Source: Siphonodentalium dalli (taxonomy: Eukaryota > Mollusca > Scaphopoda > Gadilida > Siphonodentaliidae). From it: DNA of 64,000 bases. Shown here in pieces: positions 39,501 to 47,792 of this stretch. The notes under the pieces were generated by a model. It saw only the letters and a program-made list of their open reading frames with translations, was not told where the DNA came from and ran no database searches. The translations under genes and the position numbers were made by a program. How positions within the stretch are numbered: position 1 is the stretch's first letter; each line of letters opens with the position of its first letter. Location: the NCBI GenBank assembly GCA_032622095.1, contig CP136061.1:93739345-93803344 (forward strand), given 5' to 3'.

Positions 39501-42500
39501 ATTCACCAGAAATGGGCAGATACCATGTATAATAAGAATGACGTGTGTGTTGTCAATTTGGATATAATATTTGTAAAAATTACTACTTTGAACAAGATTT
39601 ATCCTCCATTTATATGTGATCACCCTACCGTAGTGTTTCACATCACTTTTATAAGTTGATGAGAACATTTTGGGTCATTTGGCATAATAACATGGCTGCC
39701 AGTGGCCATCTTGTATTTTACTGTTGGCATGATTGAATCATTCGGCATACCCTACAGGTCACATCTCTCATGTGCTCATCAGCAACCTTCATATGGATCT
39801 TCAGACTGACCTCTAGATGGGAGCTACCTTTTATTCCTGTAAAAAACATGGCTGCCAGCAGCCATTTTGGATTTCATACTTGAATTCATTGGCGCACCCT
39901 GCAGCTAGCATTTATTAGAGAATTGTTTTGAAAAATTAGACATGTTTAGGATCCCCTTCAGATGGGAGCTATTGAATTTTAACTATTTTTTATGAGAAAC
40001 TTAGCGGGCGGCAGCCATCTTGAATTTTATTTGTTTTATCCCGCGTCCCATTGTCGCCAAACTAAACTGCATTAGGCCAAATAAAATACCTTCATTTCCA
40101 TTAACGGAGGGCAAAAAAAAATTCTCTATTATTATTTTTTTTAATTTCCATAATTCACAAGGTAATAACCTCCCTTAATGTATTGTAGATACAGGTATAC
40201 TATATACATATAAGTCTATCTGGATATAATATTGTAATGAACTTGCAAGGCACTGTATTTTATATTCTTTGATTTAAGTTTTTATTTATGATATGGCCGG
40301 GCAATAACAGGAGTGCAACCGCTCTTTGTACAAATCTCTCACATTGGAGTCTAGAGGATCTGACAGGGATAATTTTGGGAAAGGTTCCGGGGCCTATGCA
40401 ATTGGAAAATAGATACGTAGCGGGGTAAATTGGGCATTTTCTAATTGAAATAATGACACTATCAAATGAATTTAAAAAATAAAATGTTTAAAACTTACTG
40501 AACTAATGAATAAAACAACAGTGTATATTCCAGCTCATACTAAGTCTGTGAGACAGTACTTCTATAAAACTGATAAATGACATGTATAAACCAGCTCATA
40601 CATGTACTAAATCATAGAGCTGCAACGATTCATCGTGATTTCGATTTTAATTTGCGATATGCTTTCACACGATACGTGTATCATATCGTGTTAAGTGTAT
40701 CACGATACACAGATATCATAATTTTAGGTCATTGAAAGTGAAAATAACCCATATTTACTATGTTTTTTGATTTTTAGCAATTTAGGTAGAAAATCCTCGC
40801 AAAACATGGTTTTTGCATATCATGATATGTATCGTATCGTTGGTCATGTATCGTGATACGTATCGTGACAAAGTGTATCGTTGCAGCCCTACTAAATCAA
40901 TACCTCTATAAATCTGATACAAATTATAGTCAGGACTATTATATGGGATTGATTCTTGGTATAAGTTAGTACATACATGTAGAATTAAGTTGTTATTCCA
41001 CAACATGTTGCATTAAAGCATGAGTTCCCTGTATGTGAGCAATATTCAACCTGCTAAAAAAAAAATCCCACCTCCGTGCATCTTCCCACAAATCAATGTT
41101 TCATCCAATTTTGTATGAAACAATCAATTGTTATATATGTCCAAAGCCATTTATTTTCTATTAATCAACACCCCTAAGCATATCAAATTGAGTTAATAAA
41201 CATATCCCATACCCATAAGTCTAAAAGACTTTGGTTTAAAGTTCTCTATTTTTGAGGAATCATGATTTTGGATGTTTGTTAGCCCACTAACCCCGGTTTG
41301 GTGTGTTTTGTGAATGCGATTTTGCAAGGTTAATTAGGCTATCATATAATTGACAGAATTTACAAATTTGAAAGATTTTCGATGAAAAACATGGCACTGG
41401 CAGCCATCTTGGATTTTACTCTTTGCGTTACTAAATCCTTCTGCACCCCTACAGATGACATCCCTTATCACCAAACGTCCTATGGATTCGGGGTGACCAC
41501 TAGATTGGAGCCATTAAATTTTTCCGATTTTTGTTGAAAACATTGCCATCTTGGATTTTACTCTTTGCATAACTAAATCCTTCGGCACACTCTTCAGGTC
41601 ACATCTCTCATGCTGAATCCCAAACTTTATATATCTCTTCATATTGACAACTAGTATGACTTAGACTTTTCAACTTTCAACATTCCTAATTGCATCATTG
41701 ACTAACACATGAAATTATCCCCTTTCCAAGTTGAGCTACAGTGTCGTTGACACTTTCATTTATGTTGTCCGAATGATAACTTGAACAATATTTGAGAAGG
41801 CACAGATCAAGATCAAGTTGGGGGAAAAAAGCCTATGTCCCACTGTAAATGCCCCATTTTTGTGAGTTGTTGGATCAGCGACATTTCATTATTTTATAAC
41901 TAAATAATCGCTCATATGCAATAAAAATTTAATCAAGTCAAAGAAATATATAGCTATTTTCTAGTTTTTCTTTGTTTCTCAATTTGATTTTCACTTGCTC
42001 GCCCCCTGTCAACTCATCTCACCCATTCTCCAAAACTCACATTCTCACTCTCTCTGTATCCACATTCACTCTCTTTATCTCTACTATTAAATGTTATTCA
42101 TGTGTTATTCTCTCTCTCTCTCTCTCTCTCTCTTTATCTCTACTATTAAATGTTATACATGTGTTATTCTCTTTATCTCTACTATTAAATGTTATTCATG
42201 TCTTATTCTATTTACAGCTGGTGTTTTCTGTGCCATTGTCTCACATCCGGCTGACACCATCGTATCAAAACTCAACCAAGACAAAGGAAGCACGTTCATG
42301 GAATGCGGCAGAAAATTAGGACTCATGGGTATGTATATCCTCAGTTGAAAACTTTTTTCCACCAGTTTCATTTGGAGGGATTTTCTCACAAGCAGTTAAT
42401 TATCCCCTGCCCGAAACATTTTCGGCAGAGGATATATGAAAGGATTTCTGTCCGTCCATCCCAAAAGATGTCTGGGGGTTTTTCAAACAATTATCAATGG

Positions 42501-43980
42501 GTTTCAATATTGGTATATGAGCTCATAAGGGGAATATCTGAAACGAGTTCGCAAATTAGCCCCTGCCGGACATTTTCACCAAAGTTTAGCCCTTTGATTG
42601 TCATTTTTCGGTGTTTAACCCTTTACCCAACAAACCGGCCAAAACCGGCCAAATAAAGCTTCAACAGCCTAAAATATCTTCGGTCTGTCTCAATAGAACC
42701 ATACAAATATGGGTATCATTGGAACCGGCTCCTTGACCACATTGTGATAGTTACAGTTAGCCCTGTGCCAATGCATTCTCTTATATATGCGAGTCGACCA
42801 TAGGTCGCCTCGCATATATAAGAGAATGCATTGGCCTAAACAAAATCTTTTTTTAACACTTTTTACCATTTTTTCTTACATTCTTTAACAATTTTATAAT
42901 TTTTAATGTGTTAAGCCAATGCATTCTCTTATATATGCGAGGCGACCTATGGTCGACTCGCATATATAAGAGGATGCATTGGCACAGGGCCCTTCTGTTG
43001 GGTAAAGGGTTAACACCCACAAACAGTTGTCCGGAGGTTGTTTCAAACAATTATCAACTGATATAAAAAATTGTTGGTATCTGAGTTCACAAGAGGAGTA
43101 TCTCATACAAGGTTTGCAAACTAGACCCTGCCGGGTGGGATTTTGTGTTCCTGCTCTATATCTCTAACATGATTTATAATATACAATTATTTGGCACATT
43201 CATAAAAATAGATACCGGTATCAGTATATAATAGTTTATTAGCGAGAAAGTGGTATGAATCAAATTAGAAAATATCTACTTCATTTTTTGCAGCATAAAC
43301 TTTGTGAAAATTTATTTTACAGGCACAAAATTATTCTAAATGACTGGCTCAAACCAATTGGTGCCTGTCATATTGTCCACAGGGCCTCAGCCAGAAATTG
43401 GAAGTAGAGTGTCCAAATCCATTTACGTGTCTGAGGGGAAGAGCATGAGAGGAGGCATCCGCTACTCCCTCTCATAGGTGGGGGTTATTTTTGGGTGAAA
43501 TTAGGATTGGCTACTTATTTTCCTAAATGTAGTTTATATCTTCTTGAAGAAGTGAAAGATGACTTTACTCTACATGTTATGTGCATACACTCTACACAGG
43601 GATATGATAGAAACCATCTGTTTTGGACACTAATAATAATCAATACTTGTGGACATTGGTGGTAGAAATTTTTAACTGCCCGTCCACTCTGTAAAAACTG
43701 CCCATCCAAGTGACGGGTGGGCCGGTCGCTGGCTGAGGCCCTGATTGTCCAGCACTAAAATTTGATTTATTTCCAGGCTTTGTAAATAATTTGATGTTTA
43801 CACTGATTTGTATTTGTTGCAGGAATGTGGAAGGGATTGTTCCCCAGGATTATCATGATTGGTACCCTCACAGCTCTACAGTGGTTCATCTACGATTCAG
43901 TCAAGGTCTACTTCAGACTGCCGCGACCACCACCCCCAGAGATGCCAGAATCACTTAAAAAGAAGCTGCAAAACCAATGA
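18386..43980 (+). CDS. SLC25A3: SLC25A3, mitochondrial phosphate carrier, whole gene (six coding exons)
   Basis: Six exons join in frame to 348 codons plus TGA: 18386-18503, 25772-26076, 33916-34097, 36233-36405, 42218-42328, 43823-43980. Every junction is GT/AG and the phases agree. The product imports phosphate with a proton into the mitochondrial matrix for ATP synthesis. It has the three carrier repeats: PLDLVK (about residue 72), PMEAVK in repeat 2, and the phosphate-carrier form HPADTI in repeat 3. The C-terminus [17 protein letters not shown] is almost the vertebrate sequence. Human protein is about 361 residues; the small difference is in the transit region. Introns total over 24 kb and are mostly transposons. 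A second copy of coding exon 2 lies at 63448. Confidence 0.96.
18870..20033. mobile_element. 1.16-kb TIR element with TA target duplication
   Basis: About 72-bp near-perfect TIRs begin GTCCAAGTCTTCTTGTACT (18872-18943, inverted at 19960-20031) with TA on both sides, as in Tc1/mariner-like elements. No transposase frame is visible inside, so it is non-autonomous. It lies in SLC25A3 intron 1. Confidence 0.8.
20036..20160. mobile_element. Truncated hAT-like end
   Basis: TAGGGGTGTAACGATACATCG followed by repeated CGATACG words is the usual look of a hAT terminus and subterminal repeats. It directly abuts the TIR element at 18870-20033. No matching opposite end was found; the following 600 bp (to 20770) shows nothing recognisable. 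Confidence 0.5.
20773..20895. mobile_element. 123-bp CAGCC...GGCTG MITE, copy A
   Basis: Short element with CAGCCTTCAT/CAGCCCTCTT ends and internal inverted CGGCAATC motifs (GCTACGGCAATC / GATTGCCGTAGC-like). A perfect 6-bp duplication AAGTAG flanks it (20767-20772, 20896-20901). A near-identical copy lies at 30458-30580. Confidence 0.85.
21339..21450. mobile_element. Palindromic piggyBac-like MITE fragment
   Basis: A palindrome of about 68 bp (CCAATGCATTCTCTTATATA, centre GGTCG, then inverted; 21340-21403) is followed by GGCACTGAAAGGGTTAA ending at 21450. The AAAGGG-TTAA end is that of a piggyBac-like element. The left terminus was not found. The same palindrome occurs at 42775-42985 and 59712-59840. 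Confidence 0.6.
21451..23419. other. SLC25A3 intron 1, nothing recognised
   Basis: AT-rich sequence with short frames only. The 75-codon minus-strand frame at 22037-22264 matches no family I know and is probably chance. Confidence 0.4.
23420..24955 (-). pseudogene. Decayed Ty3/gypsy gag
   Basis: On the minus strand, MEVDHFRGR (near 23425-23455) and [16 protein letters not shown] (near 23525-23580) match the intact Gag at 3594-4799 (MEVDHFRRR; DDPTSLDRATEIAMKQ). A further minus frame at 24755-24955 fits a Gag N-terminal half. Stops and insertions in between show it is long dead. Confidence 0.65.
25295..25630 (+). repeat. Dispersed repeat, copy 1
   Basis: Shares AAAATACAGC.AGAGC, TCTGAAGACGGGTATAATTG, GGGATAGAC and TTTTAGCACC...CTCCTGGGA with 27545-27800 (copy 2) and the partial copy at 33758-33845. 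It ends about 140 bp before SLC25A3 exon 2. The family is unknown to me. Confidence 0.65.
25772..26076 (+). CDS. SLC25A3: SLC25A3 coding exon 2 (copy 1)
   Basis: Encodes residues 40-141: [20 protein letters not shown], then the first carrier repeat with [10 protein letters not shown] and ends SDLLGE. It carries LTHTAV immediately before the carrier motif. The acceptor is TTTCCCTTCCAG and the donor GAG/GTATGT. In vertebrates this region is encoded by mutually exclusive exons 3A and 3B; here only one exon is found within the gene, and a 305-base copy lies at 63448. Confidence 0.96.
26157..27540. mobile_element. 1.38-kb TIR element in SLC25A3 intron 2
   Basis: AGGCCTAACAAAAAAAGAC and TGTTTGGGGTCAC at the left end are inverted at 27505-27540. 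The TIR is about 37 bp. The interior is very AT-rich (26380-26680) with no transposase. The target duplication is unclear. Confidence 0.6.
27545..27800 (+). repeat. Dispersed repeat, copy 2
   Basis: Same family as 25295-25630, in the same orientation. It starts right at the outer edge of the TIR element 26157-27540. The following bases to 28154 show nothing recognisable. Confidence 0.6.
29003..30172. mobile_element. hAT-like element inserted in the left arm only
   Basis: Ends CAGGGGCTAATCTAGG and its inverse (CAGGGACTAATCTAGG) lie inside a 5-bp duplication TGTAT (28998-29002, 30173-30177). The uninterrupted site is visible in the right arm (near 31410-31425). The right end has the GGGGGAAAGCCCCCCAGACC G-rich block common to this type of element. 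A short frame MPRPKNQWC at 29621 may be a transposase start relic. Confidence 0.8.
30458..30580. mobile_element. 123-bp CAGCC...GGCTG MITE, copy B
   Basis: Nearly identical to 20773-20895, with a few substitutions. Flanked by GTATATA on both sides (30451-30457, 30581-30587), though the site is TA-rich and the exact duplication is uncertain. It sits in the minisatellite loop. Confidence 0.85.
33060..33760 (+). repeat. 160/320-bp dispersed repeat, copy 1
   Basis: Units containing CATGGCTGCCAGCAGCCAT-like cores, TTGGATTTTACTC(T)TTGCATGAC, CTTCGGCACACCC, TCATCCGATCATCACCAAACT and CTCTAGATGGGAGCT. Two related halves of about 160 bp alternate to give a roughly 320-bp period. Interrupted by a MITE at 33447-33581. 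Confidence 0.8.
33447..33581. mobile_element. 135-bp CAGG...CCTG MITE inside the 160/320-bp repeat
   Basis: Ends CAGGCCTTAAGATT and CCAGGGCTTAAAAT (inverse), with GCATG on both sides. The empty site (AGGCATGTTTGGGATC) is seen in the same repeat at about 59996. Interior words GAATCGATTC are palindromic. Confidence 0.7.
33916..34097 (+). CDS. SLC25A3: SLC25A3 coding exon 3
   Basis: Starts [20 protein letters not shown] and contains the second carrier motif [10 protein letters not shown]. The acceptor is TATTTTTAG at 33907-33915 and the donor ACTGG/GTATGT at 34098-34099. It begins in phase 0 and ends two bases into a Gly codon, matching exon 4. Confidence 0.96.
34530..34700. mobile_element. Partial copy of the GAGGTCCCCAGAGGG element
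   Basis: GGGCTAGCATCACCAAATTC and the following text (CAGATTGAAGTTTCCCAGTTG, inverted relative to 63215-63250) match the inside of the MITE at 62991-63395. It is truncated and has no clear ends. Confidence 0.65.
34979..36077. mobile_element. 1.1-kb piggyBac-like TTAA element
   Basis: TTAA-CTCTTTCATCAC at the left end is exactly inverted at the right (GTGATGAAAGAG-TTAA). A TTAA target with a YCYTTT-type terminus is the hallmark of piggyBac. A 43-bp subterminal tandem (GCAGCCCGCTGTAGCGG twice, 34994-35056) is present. No transposase is seen, so it is non-autonomous. It fills half of SLC25A3 intron 3. Confidence 0.8.
36233..36405 (+). CDS. SLC25A3: SLC25A3 coding exon 4
   Basis: Encodes [20 protein letters not shown] and [20 protein letters not shown], strongly conserved with vertebrate carriers. 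The acceptor is GCCTTTCTAG and the donor ATTG/GTAAGT. It starts with the last base of a Gly codon and ends with the first base of an Ala codon. Confidence 0.96.
36438..37599. mobile_element. hAT-like element with BED zinc-finger relic
   Basis: Ends CAGGGTTCGCAC and CAGGATTCGTAC (inverse) lie in a perfect 6-bp duplication TCAACT (36432-36437, 37600-37605). Subterminal TACTGGAAATATACTGGAAA repeats occur at both ends. On the plus strand [20 protein letters not shown] (about 36810-36870) fits the start of a BED-type zinc finger, as in hAT transposases; the frame soon breaks. CCCTAA repeats lie near the right end. It starts 33 bp after exon 4. Confidence 0.85.
37468..37522. repeat. Interstitial (CCCTAA)n
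   Basis: Two short runs of the TTAGGG-type telomere repeat, on the CCCTAA strand, separated by about 20 bp. They sit inside the hAT-like element. Confidence 0.85.
37790..37995 (+). repeat. 160/320-bp dispersed repeat, copy 2
   Basis: A diverged partial copy: CATGGCTGCCAGCGGCCACC, then ATGGCTGCCATCGCCATCTT. The stretch after it, to 38276, shows nothing recognisable. Confidence 0.65.
38277..39510 (+). mobile_element. hAT-like element, damaged
   Basis: Begins CAGGGTATCCGCGGCTCCTTG with CCTTGAAACTCCTTGA subterminal repeats, a typical hAT start. A BED zinc-finger frame lies at 38805-39008. A second block of CCTTGAA repeats (39412-39500) is in the same, not the inverse, orientation, so the right end is rearranged or belongs to another copy. 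Confidence 0.65.
38805..39008 (+). CDS. BED-type zinc finger of a hAT transposase, N-terminal fragment
   Basis: A 67-codon frame, [20 protein letters not shown] then [20 protein letters not shown], has the BED-finger layout: aromatic W..F.W, then C-x2-C, the conserved NMGESAL and a His. BED fingers bind DNA and sit at the N-terminus of many hAT transposases. The final His/Cys is not well placed and no catalytic DDE part follows, so this is a remnant. Confidence 0.7.
   Translation: MPCGKCKYQSQWGAKFNWVEAVENKTFNARCKLCKNTFDVANMGESALVSHGFLVRQAFFHNNRKLV
39660..40035 (+). repeat. 160/320-bp dispersed repeat, copy 3
   Basis: About two and a half half-units: CATGGCTGCCAGTGGCCATC at 39691, CATGGCTGCCAGCAGCCAT at 39847, and a degraded third. 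The region 40036-40606 that follows has no recognised feature. Confidence 0.75.
40615..40891. mobile_element. 277-bp hAT MITE with perfect 8-bp duplication
   Basis: Ends TAGAGCTGCAACGAT and TAGGGCTGCAACGAT (inverse); target duplication CTAAATCA at 40607-40614 and 40892-40899. Many CGATACG/CGTATCG subterminal words. The 8-bp duplication and TAG start are classic hAT. In SLC25A3 intron 4. Confidence 0.92.
41370..41690 (+). repeat. 160/320-bp dispersed repeat, copy 4
   Basis: CATGGCACTGGCAGCCATCT at 41391, then a second half-unit ending near CAAACTTTATATATCTCTTC. Flanking sequence 40900-41369 and 41691-42069 shows nothing recognisable. Confidence 0.65.
42070..42210 (+). repeat. Tandem units with a (TC)n tract, next to exon 5 acceptor
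   Basis: Three copies of TTTATCTCTACTATTAAATG-TTAT.CATGT.TTATTC, the first two separated by a (TC)n run (42109-42133). The array ends seven bases before the exon, so the exon 5 polypyrimidine tract and branch region are built from this repeat. Confidence 0.85.
42218..42328 (+). CDS. SLC25A3: SLC25A3 coding exon 5
   Basis: Encodes [20 protein letters not shown] and ends KLGLMG. HPADTI is the third carrier-repeat motif in its phosphate-carrier form. The acceptor is CTATTTACAG and the donor ATGG/GTATGT. Phases match exons 4 and 6. Confidence 0.95.
42395..43140. repeat. Dispersed repeat split by a TTAA MITE
   Basis: TCAAACAATTATCAA, GAGTTC.CAA and CCCTGCCGG words occur on both sides (42480-42600 and 43014-43140) as two related units. 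The MITE at 42615-43013 sits between them. The element family is not known to me. Confidence 0.55.
42615..43013. mobile_element. 399-bp piggyBac-like MITE with two palindromes
   Basis: TTAA-CCCTTTACCCAAC at the left end is exactly inverted at the right, both with TTAA (42615-42618, 43010-43013). Inside are two oppositely oriented copies (about 42772-42837 and 42914-42984) of the palindrome CCAATGCATTCTCTTATATA... seen also at 21340 and 59712. Confidence 0.88.
43380..43743. mobile_element. 364-bp hAT MITE with perfect 8-bp duplication
   Basis: Perfect 15-bp ends CAGGGCCTCAGCCAG and inverse, with target duplication ATTGTCCA (43372-43379, 43744-43751). No transposase. It ends about 80 bp before the last SLC25A3 exon. 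Confidence 0.93.
43823..43980 (+). CDS. SLC25A3: SLC25A3 coding exon 6 (last)
   Basis: Encodes [30 protein letters not shown] and [20 protein letters not shown], then TGA (43978-43980). The acceptor is TTTGTTGCAG. This tail is nearly invariant among animal phosphate carriers, which supports the annotation of the whole gene. Confidence 0.97.
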
Positions 43981-44181
43981 AACTAGTGATCTTAGGAAAT
44001 TTAAATGTCAAATTTGTGTATATATGTATACCAACACATTCAAACAACAGTTTATGGAATTTTTTAGATTGCTGTGCAAGTCTTTTAAAATTTTGTACTG
44101 TCAGATATTCTGCCGGTGAATATAGATTTTATTTTGGAATTTATACCCCACTAACTATCTGTGATGTCCATTTATCAAATT

Positions 44182-44275
44182 ACTTTATATAGTGTGGAGT
44201 CATTCCATGATGCCACCAAAGAGTGATAACTTTATATAGTGTTGAGTCATTCCGTGATGCCACCAGAGAGTGATA
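44182..44275. repeat. 47-bp tandem duplication
   Basis: ACTTTATATAGTGT.GAGTCATTCC.TGATGCCACCA.AGAGTGATA twice, with about three differences. Confidence 0.9.
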
Positions 44276-44511
44276 ACTACAATAAGCAATGTTCAAAGCA
44301 TTTACCAAATAATAAATCAAGCTCGTCAATATAGGTTCGAGAAAGAAGAGTCGGTTCCCATCAGACATGGATTATCAGTGTTGGAAAAAAATGTTGATTT
44401 CTTCAGAATCTGCTCCGATAATTTGTTTATATCCAGTACAAGAATTTATAGGTTAAAAAGAGAACACATGGATGTCTTGTTTCCATCAGAGACCTGATAT
44501 ATCAGTGTTGA

Positions 44512-44644
44512 AAATAGTGTGTCTGTCATTTGCAGAATGAGGTCCCCAGAGGGTGAATTTGGTGATGCTAGCCCGCTATGCGGGGTAGCATCACTAAATT
44601 CACCCTCTGGGGACCTCATTCTGCAAATGACAGACGCGCTATTT
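44512..44644. mobile_element. Palindromic (foldback) MITE
   Basis: About 65-bp arms starting AAATAGTGTGTCTGTCATTT and containing GAGGTCCCCAGAGGGTGAAT, almost perfect, with a 1-3 base loop. The same termini bound the larger element at 62991-63395, which makes this its shortest form. Confidence 0.85.
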
Positions 44645-44866
44645 CAAGGCTTGTATATCAGTGTTGAAAATGATTGTTTTCTTCAGAATCTGCCACGATA
44701 TGTGTTTGTAGTTCGGTAGCAGTTACAAACATTCTCAGTGTTTATGTATTTCTGTTAAATTGTATAAATCTATTTATAAGAGTGTGCATGACCTGAGATG
44801 GATGCATTAAGAAATAAACCATGCATCGGATGTACTATGATTGTTCTGTTTATTATTCCGCAAAGC

Positions 44867-44954
44867 CATGGCATGCAGTACGTATAGAGCTGTTCACGCA
44901 TGCTACCGGTCATGGCATGCAGTACGTATAGAGCTGTTCTCGCATGCCACCGGT
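44867..44954. repeat. 44-bp tandem duplication
   Basis: CATGGCATGCAGTACGTATA...CACGCATGCTACCGGT twice (44867-44910, 44911-44954) with two or three differences. GCATGC and ACGT palindromes are embedded. Confidence 0.9.
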
Positions 44955-45411
44955 CGTTGATCTATAGCAGGTGTGTGATGGTGGAAGAATAGCCCAGTCT
45001 AATATTGTATCCACACTCAATCACCAGAATTGTCAGCCAATACAACACAAAAGTTGAGATGGGAGATACAACCGGTGGACGGGTGAATCAAGATGTTATT
45101 CGTAATTCTGCAATTATACGGTGTCGGATGTACACATCCACGATTAAATTATAATATATCGCCTGTAATATTGGGACAAGCTGATGCACTATTTTTAGTC
45201 AAGTTTTTTCAAAATATGGCTTATGCTTTGGCGAGGTCGGTATGCGCCCGTCTGTCCAAGTGCGAGACCGTTAGCACTATAACTCAAACAAAAGTCGACG
45301 ATTTCATTCATATTTTGTATATTGGTCTGTTGTAACAATATCTCAAATAAGTTCGAAAACCAGGTTATTCCAACCTTTTATACGAGAGTTATGGGACTTT
45401 TTTTTTCTTTT

Positions 45412-45416
<5 letters not shown>

Positions 45417-45458
<42 letters not shown>
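45417..45458. repeat. (TA)n microsatellite
   Basis: About 21 uninterrupted TA units, preceded by a T/C-rich tract. Confidence 0.95.
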
Positions 45459-45461
<3 letters not shown>

Positions 45462-45514
45462 CGCGACCGTCATCCTGATAACTCAAAACATTGACCGATT
45501 TCAACAATATTTGG

Positions 45515-45900
45515 TATGAGTGGGGATCACCTATAGATGGGATCTATCGAATTTGAATGATTTTCGATGAAAAACATGGCTGCCATCAGCCAGTTGGATT
45601 TTACTCTTTGCATGACTAAATACTTGAGAACACCGTACAGACCATATCCCTCATCCGAGCATCACCAAACTTCATATGGATCCTTTGGGTGACCTCTAGA
45701 TAGGTGCTAACCATTTTTTCCGAATTAAGTTAAAAAACATGGCTGCCAGTGGCCATCTTGGATTTTAATCTTTGTGTGACTATATCCTTTAGCACACCTT
45801 ACAGGTCACATTTCTCATCCAATCTTCACCAAACTTCATATGGATCATTGGGGTGAGCTCTAGATGGGAAATTCCTAAAATAAAAAAAACATGGCCACCA
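45515..45900 (+). repeat. 160/320-bp dispersed repeat, copy 5
   Basis: Starts GGGGATCACCTATAGATGGG; cores at 45575 (CATGGCTGCCATCAGCCA) and 45739 (CATGGCTGCCAGTGGCCATC), with TTAAAAAACATGG between units. Confidence 0.8.
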
Positions 45901-47792
45901 ATAATTCTTTTGCGACAGATCCACTCTTAGGCAAAAAAAAACTTGATGAGTGCCATCTTCTGATGCACACCCCTTGTTGGCAATTTTATAACTGTTGATG
46001 AAAAAACATGAACAAATGTCAACCGATTACATTCATATTTGATACCTGGACCTTTCACAACAAACAACGATCAAGTTTGAAAAACAAGTTTGTCCGTTGT
46101 ATTTTATCTGAGTTATGGCCCTTAGTTTGTCTACATTTAGCAATTTTATGACAGTTCGTACCTAAACTTGAACAAATGTCAACCGATCACATTCATATTT
46201 CATATATAGACCGGGTTGTGGCTGAGGTAGGTGTCACCCGGAGATGGAGAAATTCCCATGTTGATTTTCTATTTCTGGGTACCATTCTACATCAGAATTT
46301 CTGAGGTGTATTGGGCAAAGCCCGGAAGTTTTTTTAAAATTGTCAAAATTGCATGAAAATGGCTATATTAAAAAAAATCAATCTATGATAGTTAAAATTG
46401 TGATAAATGAAACGAAACATCCACCTAACTGACCTCAATTAGTCTACTTATCATGAGCAAAAAGAAATATCACAAAAGGATAGACGTATTTTGAAAGAAA
46501 ATCAAATTTGTAATTTTTTGGCGTATATTTGACGAAATTTCAATTTTTAGTCCAGCGAAAAAATGGTCATAATTTTAAAATCGTTCTTTAAATCACGACC
46601 AAATGAGCTTTAAAAACATCTCACATCATTTGTGCTACTAGCTAATGAGAAATAATGACCCATTTATTTTATATGTTTCCTTATATTCATGATATTGTTA
46701 CCCCTACCCCTAAAAATAAAAAAAATGTCACAAAAATGACACGAGTCTAATATAAAAAAAACAAAAAAAACCCCAGATTCTTCTTAAACAATGATACACA
46801 ATGTATTATGTTATAATATTGAATAGTATCATTTGTTTGCTGAAAGAATGTCAATATATCAAATATGTCAATTATTAATGCATTAATATTATACTTGTTT
46901 TGATATATTTTCATAGATACCCTCCTGTTACATTACTTATTATTTTATTACTAGTGAGTAGATTAGAATACACATCCTGATGCCATTCTTTTCCAAGACT
47001 ATTGTGATTCTTAATGACAATTTAAGAATTATGGACAATGCAGGTTTCCATAGAATGTATGCAGTTTTGAATGTGACACAGCAACAAATGTTTTGCTCTG
47101 AAAATGATTGAAATAATAATAAAAATTGTGGAATCCGGGTAAGTGAATATATTAATTATTAAATATATGTAATTCTTTCAATGATTGCTCTTTATTACTT
47201 CAAAAATTGTTATAGTTACTTAGAAAATGATCATTTAATTGAAGCAGACGACATATAAAATCAAGCATGGTGGAAATTCTAAAAAAAAATTCATTTTAAG
47301 ATAGAACCAAATCTGTGACTGAAAGTGCCAATGTTTTGTTGTTGAGGAATTGATGTTAATGCTTGTGTTAATATTGCAACTGATAGTTAGGATAAATGTG
47401 GTGGTTTTGTCTAGATTTAATTTGTTTAACAGATCTCTTTCTATGGAAGACCAGTTTTATAAACAATTATGATATGCTGAAAATTTGGTTCATAATGTTT
47501 TTTCTTTTAGAATAATTAAATACTAGTACTGTTGGGTGCCAAATAAACATGCTGGCACATTTATTAATTTTCTAAGATAATATTATTGCCCATCACTATT
47601 ATTTGTTCATGATATATACAGTGAAAATGGCAGTACTATTAATAATTTAGGGTAAAATGTAAGTCAGCGCTTTTATTCAGACAGCACGTTTATTTGGCAC
47701 CAGAGAGTAAGTAGGATAAATGAAAGTAAATCACTTATATTTTCTTCTATTTTCTACTTACAGGTCCTGATAGCCTTTGCTATATACCACAA

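Larger units (their letters stand above)
43981..44830 (+). terminator. SLC25A3 3' UTR and likely poly(A) signals
   Basis: AATAAA at 44813-44818 followed by GT-rich sequence is a likely 3' end; an earlier AATAAA is at 44311-44316. The presumed UTR holds a 47-bp tandem duplication (44182-44275) and a long hairpin (44512-44644). Which signal is used cannot be told from sequence. Confidence 0.45.
45150..46205 (+). repeat. Repeat family with GAGTTATGGCCCTTAG, left part
   Basis: Reiterated words: AACAATATCTC, GTTCGAAAACCAGGTT, GAGTTATGG(CCCTTAG), AACAAATGTCAACCGAT.ACA and CATTCATATTT. Units at about 45300-45400, 46010-46130 and 46150-46205. The unit is cut at 46205 by the long-TIR element and resumes at 51968-52310. 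Related text is at 61203-61660. Confidence 0.65.

Noticed and set aside
41972-42348. Plus-strand frames over exon 5 as a longer exon
   Set aside because: Upstream parts translate the (TC)n and tandem repeat; the conserved protein begins exactly at the acceptor at 42218.
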